A stretch of DNA of 64,000 nucleotides from JAIQFL01 sp035295745 (GCA_035295745.1 DATGIL010000075.1:1-64000); one strand, 5' to 3'. Positions 50,835-59,949 are shown, counted from the stretch's first letter. Notes: generated by a model from the sequence alone, not told the origin. Translations and numbers: made by a program.

Positions 50835-51007
50835 GTGCTGCAGACACTCATATTTGCCGTCTCGACATTCCAGGCGACACTTTTCGAGTGGCCGCCGATT
50901 CCGGCCTCGCGAGAATCGTCGAAGACCACTTCGTTCAGCAGCCCTGGTGGATGCGCGAAAAGCGTCGAGATGAGTCTCGACGCGGCAAACAGGAGTGTCT
51001 GCGCCAC
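50835..51007. repeat. Palindromic element, family B, full copy
   Basis: 173-bp element with terminal repeats: the left end GTGCTGCAGACACTC and the right end complement GTGGCGCAGACACTC, both followed by a TGTTTGCCGCGTCGA-like core, plus inner CGACACTTTT / AAAAGCGTCG. It lies between the divergent-end ABC-F start and the stop codon of the M14 peptidase gene. Confidence 0.8.
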
Positions 51008-51010
51008 GCA

Positions 51011-53407
51011 CTACTCATACACCAGAGCGTTGAAGAACATCTTGAACGTGAGATAGCTCTGGGCGCGATATTGAGGGCGCATGCCGAACAGCACTACGTG
51101 ACCGCTGCCCATGGGCGCATCGATCAGGGCCGCCTTGCCGGCAATCACCTTTTCCCCCACCAGCCAGCCGGAGGCCAGCAGGCCGCTATCCGGGTAGCGG
51201 GCAACCACCGGCAGTGAGGTTTCCCACGCCGGGCTCTGTTCGCTCCAGATGGCAATCTCGGCGGGGACTCCGTACGCGAGATGGCTCTTTGTGTCGATCC
51301 GCGCGTTGAGCAGCGAGCCCGGAGAGTAGAACTCGCTAGACCCCGTGGTGGCCCTCTCTTCCCCGCCCTGGCCCCCACGGCCGCCGCCCACTCGCGGCGT
51401 CACGGTCTTGGCCGCCACGCCCAGGTGCGAGATGGCATAATCCGTCGCACCATTCAAGAAGACCAACGTGCCGCCGGTGGTCGCGAAATCCTTCAAGGCG
51501 TCGGCGCCCTTCGGACCCACACCTCCCGTGTATTCTTCGGGCATGTTGCGCTGCCCGTTTTCGATACTCGCTGCCGGTTGGTCGGCAAACAAGATGGCGT
51601 CGAACTTCTTGCGCAGATCGCCCGATTGAATATCGTTATTGTGAATGGTGGTGTAAGCGAAGCCGAACTGTTCCAGAAGCCAGCGGGTCCAACCCTCATC
51701 CATGTTGTTCCCAGTGAACGGCTGGTAAAGCGCGACGCGAGGCGCTTTCACTTCCTTCCACCCGGCATGCGATGCGGCGGAAAAATCTCCGGTTGCCGGA
51801 TCGCGCCACACCGATTTACCGCTCTTCCAGACGCGATTGACGGCCACCCACGAGTCGGTATCGGTGGCTTTCCAAACCGGACCGCTCGCCGGCGGAGGAG
51901 CCTGCCACTCACCTGAAAACGGAACAGGCTTGTCCACTGCCTTCACATCCACGCCCATCAGCAGCGGCAGTGTATTGGCGGTGACATCGTATGGCCGCTT
52001 GGGCGGCCCGCCGGGGTATAGGCGGTCTTCCGGATAGTGCTGGCGCTCAAGCAACGACTTAGCCCAACCGCCGTAAGGTTGGTGCATGGAAACTACCGCG
52101 CTGCCATCTGCTCCCTTGCCGACTTCCACCTGTCCGAACCGCAACGTCTCGATCATTTTGCGCGTCGCACCCGGGTCGGCCTGCGTGGAGGAGATGACGA
52201 ATCCCCAAGGCTCGGTCCGTGCAATTTGCCGCACACCTACACGGTAGAAATTGCGCAACAGCTCATCCTTATGAATCGCCGCATTGTAGAGACACGACTC
52301 GAAGGCGATCAGTTGGTAGTCGATGATGTCGCGAAGGTGCCACGTGCCTCCCATCCATGGCTCCAGGTAGTTCCAGGAACGTTCGCGGGGGTTGTAGCCA
52401 AGCGCCGTTTCGGCAATCTGATCCTTGGTGAGCGTCATGGGAGACGCGATTCGGGCGCTTGCCGATTCGGTGAGCAGACGCAGTCCGCCATGAAAGGCCA
52501 TAAAGTGGCGCGATGGCGTCCAGAAGTCGTAGACCCCGTGAAGGGCGACGCCGGTCTTTCCCGCGGCCGTCAGATCGGTAGCCATCGCCGTGCCCATCAT
52601 ATTCATTTCCTGCATCAGAATGGCGTCGATGTTGGGTTCGGTGGGATCGAGCCACGGCGGAACAAACAGTCGCGCCGCGTTTCCGCCCATCTGGTGCACG
52701 TCGTAAGTAATTTCGGGATGCCACACATTGTGCAGCTTGGAGACGGTGAGTTGCGTCTCGGGCTGAGAAAAGATGTACCAATCGCGATTATTGTCGTGGC
52801 CCACGTACTTGTGATAGAGCTCGGGCGGAGACGTTCCTTCGTACGGTGTGCCGACGGTCTTGCGATACCAGCGCGTCACGATGTCGACTCCATCGGGATT
52901 CAACGAGGGAACCAGCAGAACGATGGTGTCTTTGAAGATCGCGCGATGGTGCGGAGTGTCCTCGGTTACGAGGCGATAAGCGAACTCCACTGCTGTGTGC
53001 GTCGATGCAATCTCAGTGGCGTGGATGGAGCATGTGATCAACACTACAGTCTTGCCTTGCAGGATGAGCTGCTCGGCTTCGGCTTGAGTGGTTTTGCGCG
53101 GGTCGGCGAGCCGCTGCTGGATCGCGATGAAGCGATCGAGGTGTCGAAGCGTGTCAGGATCGGCGATCGTGGCGGCGATAAATGGACGCCCTTCGGCAGT
53201 CTTGCCCAATTCCTCCATCTTGATCCGGTCGCTCGACTTGGCCAGCGTCTGGAAATATCCGACGACTTTGTCCCAATCGAGCACGGTTTTATCGGCGCCG
53301 ATTTCGTGGCCAAAGTAGCTGGCAGGAGTGGGCACTGCTGCTTGGGTTGGAGGGACGAACAGGCATGCGAGGAGTAGGGACCTTGCCGCGAGTGACATGG
53401 AAACCAT
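51011..53407 (-). CDS. M14-family zinc carboxypeptidase-like protein
   Basis: A 798-residue exported protein with signal peptide (ends near PPTQA). The M14 domain (residues ~40-400) has the zinc ligands HATE (H-x-x-E near 127-130) and a His in YDVHQMGG, and NPDGVD, GHDNNRDW for substrate binding. The C-terminal half contains a glutamine-amidotransferase-like region (KFDAILFADQPA, GGTLVFLNGATDYAISHL). Such fused proteins are common in Acidobacteria and Bacteroidota. It should remove C-terminal residues from peptides outside the cell; the specificity is unknown. A second ATG at 53398 is possible. Confidence 0.9.
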   Translation of the reverse strand: MVSMSLAARSLLLACLFVPPTQAAVPTPASYFGHEIGADKTVLDWDKVVGYFQTLAKSSDRIKMEELGKTAEGRPFIAATIADPDTLRHLDRFIAIQQRLADPRKTTQAEAEQLILQGKTVVLITCSIHATEIASTHTAVEFAYRLVTEDTPHHRAIFKDTIVLLVPSLNPDGVDIVTRWYRKTVGTPYEGTSPPELYHKYVGHDNNRDWYIFSQPETQLTVSKLHNVWHPEITYDVHQMGGNAARLFVPPWLDPTEPNIDAILMQEMNMMGTAMATDLTAAGKTGVALHGVYDFWTPSRHFMAFHGGLRLLTESASARIASPMTLTKDQIAETALGYNPRERSWNYLEPWMGGTWHLRDIIDYQLIAFESCLYNAAIHKDELLRNFYRVGVRQIARTEPWGFVISSTQADPGATRKMIETLRFGQVEVGKGADGSAVVSMHQPYGGWAKSLLERQHYPEDRLYPGGPPKRPYDVTANTLPLLMGVDVKAVDKPVPFSGEWQAPPPASGPVWKATDTDSWVAVNRVWKSGKSVWRDPATGDFSAASHAGWKEVKAPRVALYQPFTGNNMDEGWTRWLLEQFGFAYTTIHNNDIQSGDLRKKFDAILFADQPAASIENGQRNMPEEYTGGVGPKGADALKDFATTGGTLVFLNGATDYAISHLGVAAKTVTPRVGGGRGGQGGEERATTGSSEFYSPGSLLNARIDTKSHLAYGVPAEIAIWSEQSPAWETSLPVVARYPDSGLLASGWLVGEKVIAGKAALIDAPMGSGHVVLFGMRPQYRAQSYLTFKMFFNALVYE

Positions 53408-53424
53408 TCTACCGTCTGCAGGAA

Positions 53425-54232
53425 ATGGCTACCAATGTCGGGGGATACAGGAGCAAGGAAGCTTTCCACGACTCCGAGATTCCGGCCGGCTTCGCACCAT
53501 TTAACGTTCAGAACATCGATGGGCGATTTATGTGACCTACGCCATGCAGGATCCTGAGAAGCACGACGACGTCGCGGGAGCGGGACGCGGGTACGTCGAT
53601 CAGTTCTCGCAAGATCGGCGGCTGCTGGTGCGGCTGGAACTTCGATTGGATGAATTCCCCGTGGGGCGTGGTGCGGACACCTGGGAACTTCGGCAAGCTA
53701 AGTACTTGTTTTCAGAAGTCCGCCTGCGTATCGCCAAATCGCTTGCTAACGCGCGCGGCTCGTAAGCGCACGTATCGCGCGAAGGTAGCTTACGAGCCGC
53801 GACCGTGAGGGAGCGTTGCCGCCACCCCGCTAAAGCAGTCAAGATCGCTTGCTGACGCGCGCGGCTCGCAAGCACGCGCATTCCCCGAACGTATTGGGGT
53901 AAGTTACGAGCCACGCCCCGTGAGGGAGTGTTCTTGCCAAGAAAACGAGACCGTATTTCTGAAACGGTGTACTAAGCCAGAAGTTGCTGGTGGGCAACTT
54001 CGGGAGCGGTCAGATCGCTGCATTCAACGCGGAATCCGGCAAATTCCAGAGCATGATGAATGGCGACGGCCTACGGGGACTCAAGTTCGGGAACGGAAAC
54101 GCCGCAGGCCCGGCTAAGTTTCTGTTTTTCGCTGCCGGAATTCAAGCGGAATCCCACGGCCTGTTCGGCACCCTGGCACCGCTCGGAGGCAAGGACGGCG
54201 ACACCGGTCAAGACAAAGGGCAGGATGACTAG
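53425..54232 (+). pseudogene. TIGR03118 family pseudogene interrupted by a palindromic element
   Basis: Pieces of one TIGR03118 protein lie in three frames: IPAGFAPFNVQNIDG, then IYVTYAMQDPEKHDDVAG, then MNSPWGVVRTPGNFGKLS, and after the inserted element KLLVGNFGSGQIAAFNAESG to GLFGTLAPLGG, ending at TAG 54232. There are two frameshifts (near 53526 and 53640) and a 269-bp insertion (53703-53971). The N-terminal half is missing. Functional loss is clear. Confidence 0.85.
53703..53971. mobile_element. 269-bp MITE-like element carrying two REP-like hairpins (family A)
   Basis: The element is flanked by the 5-bp direct repeat CTAAG (53698-53702 and 53972-53976). Its ends are imperfect inverted repeats, TACTTGTTTTCAGAA and complement TACACCGTTTCAGAA. 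The first hairpin has a perfect 14-bp stem (53754-53767 with 53788-53801, CGCGGCTCGTAAGC). Removing the element and one CTAAG restores the host frame GKLSQKLLVGNFG. No transposase is encoded, so it must move in trans. Confidence 0.85.
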
Positions 54233-54233
54233 C

Positions 54234-54292
54234 GTTCAAAAGTTAAGGCACGAGGGCGAAGACCGAATCCGCCGGTCTTCGCCTCGTGCCTT
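54234..54292 (-). terminator. Long stem-loop after the AAA ATPase gene
   Basis: AAGGCACGAGGGCGAAGACCG (54245-54265) pairs over 20 bp with 54273-54292, with a single bulged G and a 7-nt loop. On the minus strand it is followed by TTAACTTTT, so it may end the AAA gene transcript. Confidence 0.55.
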
Positions 54293-54317
54293 GAGTACCA
54301 GGAACAGGTGTGAAGAC

Positions 54318-55496
54318 TTATCGCCTGGTGGCTTTTCCGTTCAACGAACGAGGCATTTCCGTTACAGCACCTGCCGTGAAGGTGCCAATCGGCGGGGAGA
54401 TGGAAGTATCCACCATCTGCACCATGGCGTAGGCGGGCATGTCTTCTGCCTCTTTCGAAAACGTCAGGCGATTGTTCTGCTCGTCAAAATCGACGCCGAT
54501 CAGATCGCCGCCGCGCACCTGCTCGGTCGCGATCAAGTTCGACAGCGGATGCACCAGGTTGCGATCGATGGCACGCTTCAGGTGGCGGGCGCCATACTTC
54601 AGATCGGTACCCTCGCGAAGCAGGTAATCCTTGGCGCCATCGGTAAGCGAGAATACGAACGGTGCGCCGTTGGCCGAGGTGAAGATGCGCTGTTGCACGA
54701 TGTTCAATTCAAGCGTCAAAATCTTACGCAACTCTGCAACACCGAGGGCCTTGAACACCACCGTCTTGTCGATGCGGTTCATGAACTCGGGGGAGAACTT
54801 CTTGCGTGCCGCATCGACGCCGGCGCGAGCGATCTTGTCTCCAGTCTTGTCGTCCATCACGCCGGAGGCATGGCGCCGCTCGATCTCACCAGCGCCGAAG
54901 CCCAGACTCGGCCGCAGGATCGAACTCATCTCGGCCGCACCCAGGTTGCTGGTCATGAAAATGAGCGCGCGCGAGAAGTCTACGCGGCGATTGTCACCCA
55001 GTGTCAGCGTGGCCTTGTCCAAGATTCCCAGCAGCAGGTTCCACAGCGCGTCGCTGGCTTTTTCGATTTCGTCGAACAGCACAAAGCTGAGCTTGATCCG
55101 TTCCGTGTGGTACTGGTTCAGCACTTCCTGGCTCAGCAACGGATGCGTCTCACGATGTCCGAGGTAGCCCGGGGGCGAGCCGATCAGCTTGGCGATTTCG
55201 TGACTGTGCTGGAACTCCGCACAATCGATCTTGATCACCGCGCGCGCGTCTCCTAAGAGACTCTCCGCAGCGGCTTCCACCAGCCGCGTTTTGCCCGAGC
55301 CGGTTGGCCCCATAAAGAGGAAGTTGCCAATCGGCCTCCCAGGGCAGGACATCCCAGCCAAATGCGTCTGATAAATGTTTATAATCTGATCGATTGCTTC
55401 GTTCTGGCCGACGATTCGCTTTCGAAGGTCCGACTCCAGCTTCTCGGCCTCAAGCCCGGTTTGCGTCGGATCCAGCAGTTTGTTCAAGCGCCCCAT
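54318..55496 (-). CDS. Single-ring AAA ATPase (ClpB-D2/ClpA-like)
   Basis: A 392-residue protein containing one AAA_2 module and the ClpB D2-small domain, without the N-domain or D1. Walker A FMGPTGSGKTRLVEAAA, Walker B VLFDEIEKA, sensor region FMTSNLGAAEM and the small-domain ERTILTLELN-like segment with GARHLKRAIDRNL. The region GSPPGYLGH is the substrate pore loop. GGGAG precedes ATG 55496; an upstream frame adds 14 residues. A disaggregase or unfoldase role is inferred; no ClpP-binding loop is evident. Partner proteins are not adjacent. Confidence 0.88.
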   Translation of the reverse strand: MGRLNKLLDPTQTGLEAEKLESDLRKRIVGQNEAIDQIINIYQTHLAGMSCPGRPIGNFLFMGPTGSGKTRLVEAAAESLLGDARAVIKIDCAEFQHSHEIAKLIGSPPGYLGHRETHPLLSQEVLNQYHTERIKLSFVLFDEIEKASDALWNLLLGILDKATLTLGDNRRVDFSRALIFMTSNLGAAEMSSILRPSLGFGAGEIERRHASGVMDDKTGDKIARAGVDAARKKFSPEFMNRIDKTVVFKALGVAELRKILTLELNIVQQRIFTSANGAPFVFSLTDGAKDYLLREGTDLKYGARHLKRAIDRNLVHPLSNLIATEQVRGGDLIGVDFDEQNNRLTFSKEAEDMPAYAMVQMVDTSISPPIGTFTAGAVTEMPRSLNGKATRR

Positions 55497-55621
55497 GTTT
55501 CTACTCCCTCTCTCGATTCCCAATCCCAACAAGGTCATCGCACTTTGGAAATAAGCAATTTCGATGCCAGAACTGGGGCGCGTTCAAATGCTTGTAAATA
55601 TTCGGCTTCAGGTAAGGACTG

Positions 55622-56332
55622 TTACTTTTTGGGACGGGAGGGGCGCATTTCCACGCGGCTGATCATGGTTCGCGAGTGAACACGTAACACAAGCCCAACA
55701 GTTTCAGCGACGTCCTCCGGGGCAATCATCCAACTGGCATCCCCTGGATGTTGTCCGGAGAATCCCGTGTCTACGCTGCCCGGCATGATGGAACAGACGC
55801 GTACGTTGTCGTGCCGGTGGTCAAGCATCAGAGCTTCGGTAAATGCATTCAGTCCTGCCTTCGACGCGTTGTACCCCGCGCCTCCCGTGAACGCGTTCTT
55901 CCCCGCGAGGCTGGAAATATTGACGATGAAGCCGCCACCGCGCTTCGTAAATCGCGGAAGCGCCTCGTGGCAGCAGTAGAAAACACCGTTGAGATTGAGG
56001 TCGATGTTGCGGTGCCACTCTTCCGGAGTCATATCCGCGACCTTGCGGAAGGCGCCCTGGCCGGCATTATTGACGAGAATGTCGAGGCCGCCAAATTCTT
56101 CATCCACGTCACGGAAAAACTTGCGCACCTGATCGAGATTGCTGACGTCGGCGACGTACCCCGCAGTCCTTCCGAGCGGCCGCAACTCGCTCAAGGCGCG
56201 ATCCAGCGATTCCTGGGAGCGCCCGCAGATGGCGACGACGGCGCCTTCCCGCAGCAGGTATTCGGCAATAGCTCGCCCAATCCCGCGGCTGCCGCCGGTA
56301 ACAATGGCTATCTTTCCAGTGAGTTTTTCCAT
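55622..56332 (-). CDS. Short-chain dehydrogenase/reductase
   Basis: A 236-residue classical SDR. Cofactor motif TGGSRGIG (residues 12-19), DVSNLDQ, NNAG near residue 88, catalytic Ser in NISSLAG and Tyr/Lys in YNASK. PGSVDTGF follows as usual. The Arg at SR in the glycine motif and R38-type CGRSQE suggest NADP(H). The alternative GTG 56347 would add 5 residues; ATG 56332 gives the standard SDR N-terminus. Substrate unknown; the context, between an AAA ATPase and a hypothetical protein, is not informative. Confidence 0.9.
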   Translation of the reverse strand: MEKLTGKIAIVTGGSRGIGRAIAEYLLREGAVVAICGRSQESLDRALSELRPLGRTAGYVADVSNLDQVRKFFRDVDEEFGGLDILVNNAGQGAFRKVADMTPEEWHRNIDLNLNGVFYCCHEALPRFTKRGGGFIVNISSLAGKNAFTGGAGYNASKAGLNAFTEALMLDHRHDNVRVCSIMPGSVDTGFSGQHPGDASWMIAPEDVAETVGLVLRVHSRTMISRVEMRPSRPKK

Positions 56333-56408
56333 GCATAGCGGATGCACGCTGACAACGATCGGATGCAGACTCGACTTATGTAGTACACAGGTATTATTTC
56401 GAGTGTGA

Positions 56409-56470
56409 GGGGCTGAGGTATCGTATGGGGGCTGAGGTGTCGCGTGACGCGCTGTAGGTACTGTTAGAAT
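56409..56470 (+). promoter_or_regulatory. Direct repeats and extended -10 of the 332-residue gene
   Basis: GGGGCTGAGGTATCG (56409-56423) and GGGGCTGAGGTGTCG (56428-56442) are direct repeats 19 bp apart, upstream of an extended -10 box TGTTAGAAT (TAGAAT at 56465-56470). The start codon ATG 56481 follows 10 nt later, so the mRNA would be nearly leaderless. The repeats could be an activator or repressor site. Confidence 0.45.
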
Positions 56471-56480
56471 AGTGACAGGA

Positions 56481-57479
56481 ATGTCCTCCAGCGCGACCCG
56501 ATCCCCCCTGCGCCAGTTGCTGGAGAACCGAATTTCGCAGTTGTCGACAGAAGTAGAAGGTCTTTTCGTCGACGCCCGCGAGCGCAGCCGGCGTGAATAC
56601 GCGGATCAGTTAAATCAGATCGTGCGGCGGATTTGCCAGTCGGATAGCACCGAAACACTGGGCGCAACGCTGTTGGACGGTGCCCGTTCATTCGCAACGG
56701 TCGCGGCACTATTCGACATCGACGGGGACATGGCCAAGGGACGGCAGATCTGCGGTGTTTTGGAAGACGCGGCCGAGGCGTTCCGCTCCTTGGAGATTCC
56801 GCTTTCCTATGCCGCGGCTTTGGCAGGAGCGGTGGAGACTCGCGATCCGGTGGTCACGGTGACGACTCCGGGTGAAGTTTCGGCTGACCTGATGAGCGTG
56901 GTTGGGCACACCGGAGATGGCCGCGCCTCGATATTTCCGCTGGTGGTGCGCGAACGGGTGATTGCGTTGCTCTACGCATGGGGCGCGGTGCAGGGATCGA
57001 CTCTGGAGATGCTGACACAGGTGGCATCGTCGGTTTGGAGCGTCTTGTCGAGACCGGCGCCCGTGGAACTGCTGCAGATCGCTCCGGCCCCGCTGGCGGC
57101 AGCCACTGAGCCTGAACCACAGGTTGAACCCGAGCGTGAAGAGAAATCTGAACCGCAACCAGCATCGGAGCCGGCTTCGGCGTGGGAGCGGCTGGGACCA
57201 GAGGAGCAGCAGATTCATTTGCGAGCGCAGCGCTTCGCGCGGGTACAAGTGGCCGAGATGCGCCTCTACAACGCGGATGCGGTCCAGGCAGGACGGTCAC
57301 GACGCGACATTTACGATGCGCTTCGCAAGCCCATCGATGCTTCCCGCCAGAAATTTCGCGAGACCTATTTTTCCGCATGCGCCAGCATGGTGGACTACCT
57401 TCACTTGGAAATCGTCCGAATTTTGGCAAACGATGATCCGGAAATACTCGGAAAATATTATCCCGGCTCGCTCGTCTAA
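56481..57479 (+). CDS. Cytosolic hypothetical protein with GAF-like region
   Basis: About 332 residues. An N-terminal coiled-coil helix (RQLLENRISQLSTEVEGLF), then a GAF/GAF-like sensor segment (ATVAALFDIDGDMAKGRQICGVL ... SIFPLVVRERVIALLYAWG), a Pro/Glu linker with PEPQVEPEREEKSEPQP, and a C-terminal helical region (RFARVQVAEMRLYNADAVQ). No DNA-binding domain or enzyme motif was seen. Acidobacterial proteins of this pattern are often adjacent to the lytic transglycosylase gene, as here. Function unknown; a regulatory role is inferred. Confidence 0.75.
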   Translation: MSSSATRSPLRQLLENRISQLSTEVEGLFVDARERSRREYADQLNQIVRRICQSDSTETLGATLLDGARSFATVAALFDIDGDMAKGRQICGVLEDAAEAFRSLEIPLSYAAALAGAVETRDPVVTVTTPGEVSADLMSVVGHTGDGRASIFPLVVRERVIALLYAWGAVQGSTLEMLTQVASSVWSVLSRPAPVELLQIAPAPLAAATEPEPQVEPEREEKSEPQPASEPASAWERLGPEEQQIHLRAQRFARVQVAEMRLYNADAVQAGRSRRDIYDALRKPIDASRQKFRETYFSACASMVDYLHLEIVRILANDDPEILGKYYPGSLV

Positions 57480-57519
57480 CGTGCGAACGGCTCGGTTCAC
57501 TGACTTGGTTAGCACGTGG

Positions 57520-57642
57520 GAAGGCGCTTGCGCACGCGCGCGGCTCGCATTGGAGTCCCGACCGCAGAATTCGGAGCGATGCCGGCGTCGTATGGTGGCG
57601 CGCGCGGCTCGCCTTCCGGCTACGACCGTGAGGGAGTGGTTT
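57520..57642. repeat. REP-like palindrome (family A), two diverged units at a gene start
   Basis: GGCGCTTGCGCACGCGCGCGG and a second GGCGCGCGCGGCTCG, each with a weak right arm (CCCGACCGCAG; CTACGACCGTGAGGGAG). The second unit overlaps the start of the transglycosylase gene. Confidence 0.65.
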
Positions 57643-59895
57643 CCGAAGAGCACCTGTCCGCACTCGATAAAACAGTTAGTGGCGTTTTCGTGCGCGTGTT
57701 TGGCAGCCTTCTCCGCCGCGCTCGCACTGCCGCCGGCCAGTCCCGCGCCGCAGACCGCGACCAAGCGGAGTGGCGTGGCGCACACGTCGGCGCGCACCAC
57801 GGTGCACACCACTGCGAAGGCCGACGACCTGGCGTCGCTGGTGCGGGACTGGCGCGCCGATCCGACTCCTGGCCGACACTCGTTGGTGGAGTCGTTTGCC
57901 GTTGCGCATGCTAAGGAGAATTCCGGATCGCTGGCTCGTCTGGCTTTGGGACTGGGCGAAGTGGAGCAGAAAAATTACGCGGCTGCGATCGCCGATCTGA
58001 AAAAAGTGCAGGGAAAACTTCCCCAGGTGGCAGATTACACGGCTTACTATCTGGCGCTGGCACGCGTGGAATCGAGCGATTTTAGCGGCGTCGCGAAGGA
58101 CCTCACGCCCATTCACTCCGGGGAAGTCCGTTCTCCGCTATCGGGGAAAGCCTGGGTAGTAGAGGCGCGGGCACTCGAGTCGACGGATGCATCGGGCGCT
58201 GTACGACTATTGCGAGAACACTACAGCGAACTTCCGCAGCCGGAAGGAGACGTGACGCTCGGAGAAGCCTACCAGTCGGCGCAAGATCTGCCTCACGCGG
58301 CGGATTTCTACCAGCGCGTCTACTACCAGTACGTGAGCGGCGAACCGGCAAGCCGGGCCGCGGCAGCGTTGCTCACGTTGAAAGACTCGATGGGAGCTTC
58401 GTTCCCGCGGGCCCTTCCCGAACAGCAGTTGCATCGCGCCGACCGGTTGCTGGAGGTGCGCGACTATAACCGCGCGAGGAGCGAATATCAGTCGATTGTC
58501 GACGAGGCCAGCGGTGCTTCACGGGATCTGGCCCGCGTGGGCGTCGGCGCGGCGGATTTTCTGGCCGGCAAGACTGCGGCCGCCTGCTCCTATCTGCGAG
58601 CGTTGGACCTGCCGGCTTCCGAGGCGGACGCGGAGCGCGAATACTATCTGGAGGAGTGCGGCCGCAAATCGTCGGATGAAACCGCCACGATGACGTCAGT
58701 GTATCGGCTGGGCAAGGAGTATCCCAAGTCGCCGTGGCGTTTGAAGGCCATTCTGAACGCGTCGAATCGCTTCCTGGTGACCAACCGGCCCGACGACTAC
58801 GTACCGTTGTACAAGATCGTCTACACCGAGTTTCCAAACGATCCATCGGCGGGCGTGTGCCACTGGCGGGTGGCGTTCCAGGCCTATCTGCACGACAGGC
58901 CGGATGCGCTATCGCTGATTCGAGAGCATCTGAGAACTTACCCGGGCCACTCCACCACCGGGCCCGCGCTGTATTTTCTCGGACGGCAGTATGAGCAGGC
59001 GGGCGATCCCGGCAGTGCGCGAGCGGCATACCTGCGTCTGACGCAGACCCTGCAGAATCACTACTACGCGATGATCGCGCGCGAGCGGCTCGGGCGGCCG
59101 GAACTGAGTGCCGTTACAGCGAATGCCGAGACGACGAAGTTTCTGGCGAATCTCCAGTTGACCGAGCCTAAGCCCGTGACTTCGGCAGCCACCCGCGCCA
59201 CCACGGTGCGCATCGAGCGTTCGCGGACTCTGCGCAGCGCCGGGCTGCCGGATCTGGCCGATTCGGAATTGCGATTCGGCTCGCGCACCGACGGACAATC
59301 GGCGCTGCTGGGGATGGAGATGGCGGACGCGGCGGAGCAGCCTCACCAGGCCATGCGGATCATGAAATCAATGGGGGGCGACTATCTCAGCCTGACCATC
59401 GACCAGGCGCCGCGGAAATATTGGGAACTGCTGTTTCCACTGCCGTTTCGCAGCGACCTGATGCAGGAGGCGCGGTTGAAGGAGTTGGATCCGTATCTGC
59501 TGGCGGGTTTGATTCGCCAGGAATCGGAGTTCAACCCGAAGGCGCTCTCGCCGGCGAATGCCTACGGTCTGACGCAAGTGCGGCCTGCCACGGGACGCCA
59601 ATTTGCGCGGCGGGTGGGAATACAGCGATTCAGTAACGGGCTGTTGTTCCAGCCGTCGGCGAATTTGAAGATCGGGAGTTTGATCCTGCGATCGATGCTC
59701 GATCAAAATGGGGGAAAGGTGGAGCAGACTCTCGCGGGATACAATGCGGGTCCGGCGCGTGCCGCCGAGTGGCTGACGTGGAACACATATCGCGAGCCCG
59801 CCGAATTTGTGGAATCGATCCCATTCACGGAGACTCGCGAATACGTGCAGGCCGTATTGAGGAACGCGGAAATTTACAGGAATCTATATCGATAG
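57628..59895 (+). CDS. slt: Soluble lytic murein transglycosylase
   Basis: About 755 residues from GTG 57628. A signal peptide (LVAFSCACLAAFSAALA) is followed by a helical superhelix of TPR-like repeats (residues ~70-560; AAIADLKKVQGKLPQVADYTAY) and a C-terminal lysozyme-like SLT domain: catalytic Glu in LIRQESEFNPKALSPA, AYGLTQVRPATGRQ and LAGYNAGPARAAEW. It cleaves the MurNAc-GlcNAc bond with 1,6-anhydro formation in the periplasm. There is no ATG near the signal peptide; GTG 57628 lies inside repeat DNA next to AGGGAG. A start nearer to the signal peptide (GTG at VAFSCA) is possible but would shorten it. Confidence 0.88.
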   Translation: MREWFPKSTCPHSIKQLVAFSCACLAAFSAALALPPASPAPQTATKRSGVAHTSARTTVHTTAKADDLASLVRDWRADPTPGRHSLVESFAVAHAKENSGSLARLALGLGEVEQKNYAAAIADLKKVQGKLPQVADYTAYYLALARVESSDFSGVAKDLTPIHSGEVRSPLSGKAWVVEARALESTDASGAVRLLREHYSELPQPEGDVTLGEAYQSAQDLPHAADFYQRVYYQYVSGEPASRAAAALLTLKDSMGASFPRALPEQQLHRADRLLEVRDYNRARSEYQSIVDEASGASRDLARVGVGAADFLAGKTAAACSYLRALDLPASEADAEREYYLEECGRKSSDETATMTSVYRLGKEYPKSPWRLKAILNASNRFLVTNRPDDYVPLYKIVYTEFPNDPSAGVCHWRVAFQAYLHDRPDALSLIREHLRTYPGHSTTGPALYFLGRQYEQAGDPGSARAAYLRLTQTLQNHYYAMIARERLGRPELSAVTANAETTKFLANLQLTEPKPVTSAATRATTVRIERSRTLRSAGLPDLADSELRFGSRTDGQSALLGMEMADAAEQPHQAMRIMKSMGGDYLSLTIDQAPRKYWELLFPLPFRSDLMQEARLKELDPYLLAGLIRQESEFNPKALSPANAYGLTQVRPATGRQFARRVGIQRFSNGLLFQPSANLKIGSLILRSMLDQNGGKVEQTLAGYNAGPARAAEWLTWNTYREPAEFVESIPFTETREYVQAVLRNAEIYRNLYR

Positions 59896-59949
59896 TGGAG
59901 CAGGTCACCGGCCGGCTCCTATTGGGCAGAGTCGGCGAACGCCGGAAAG

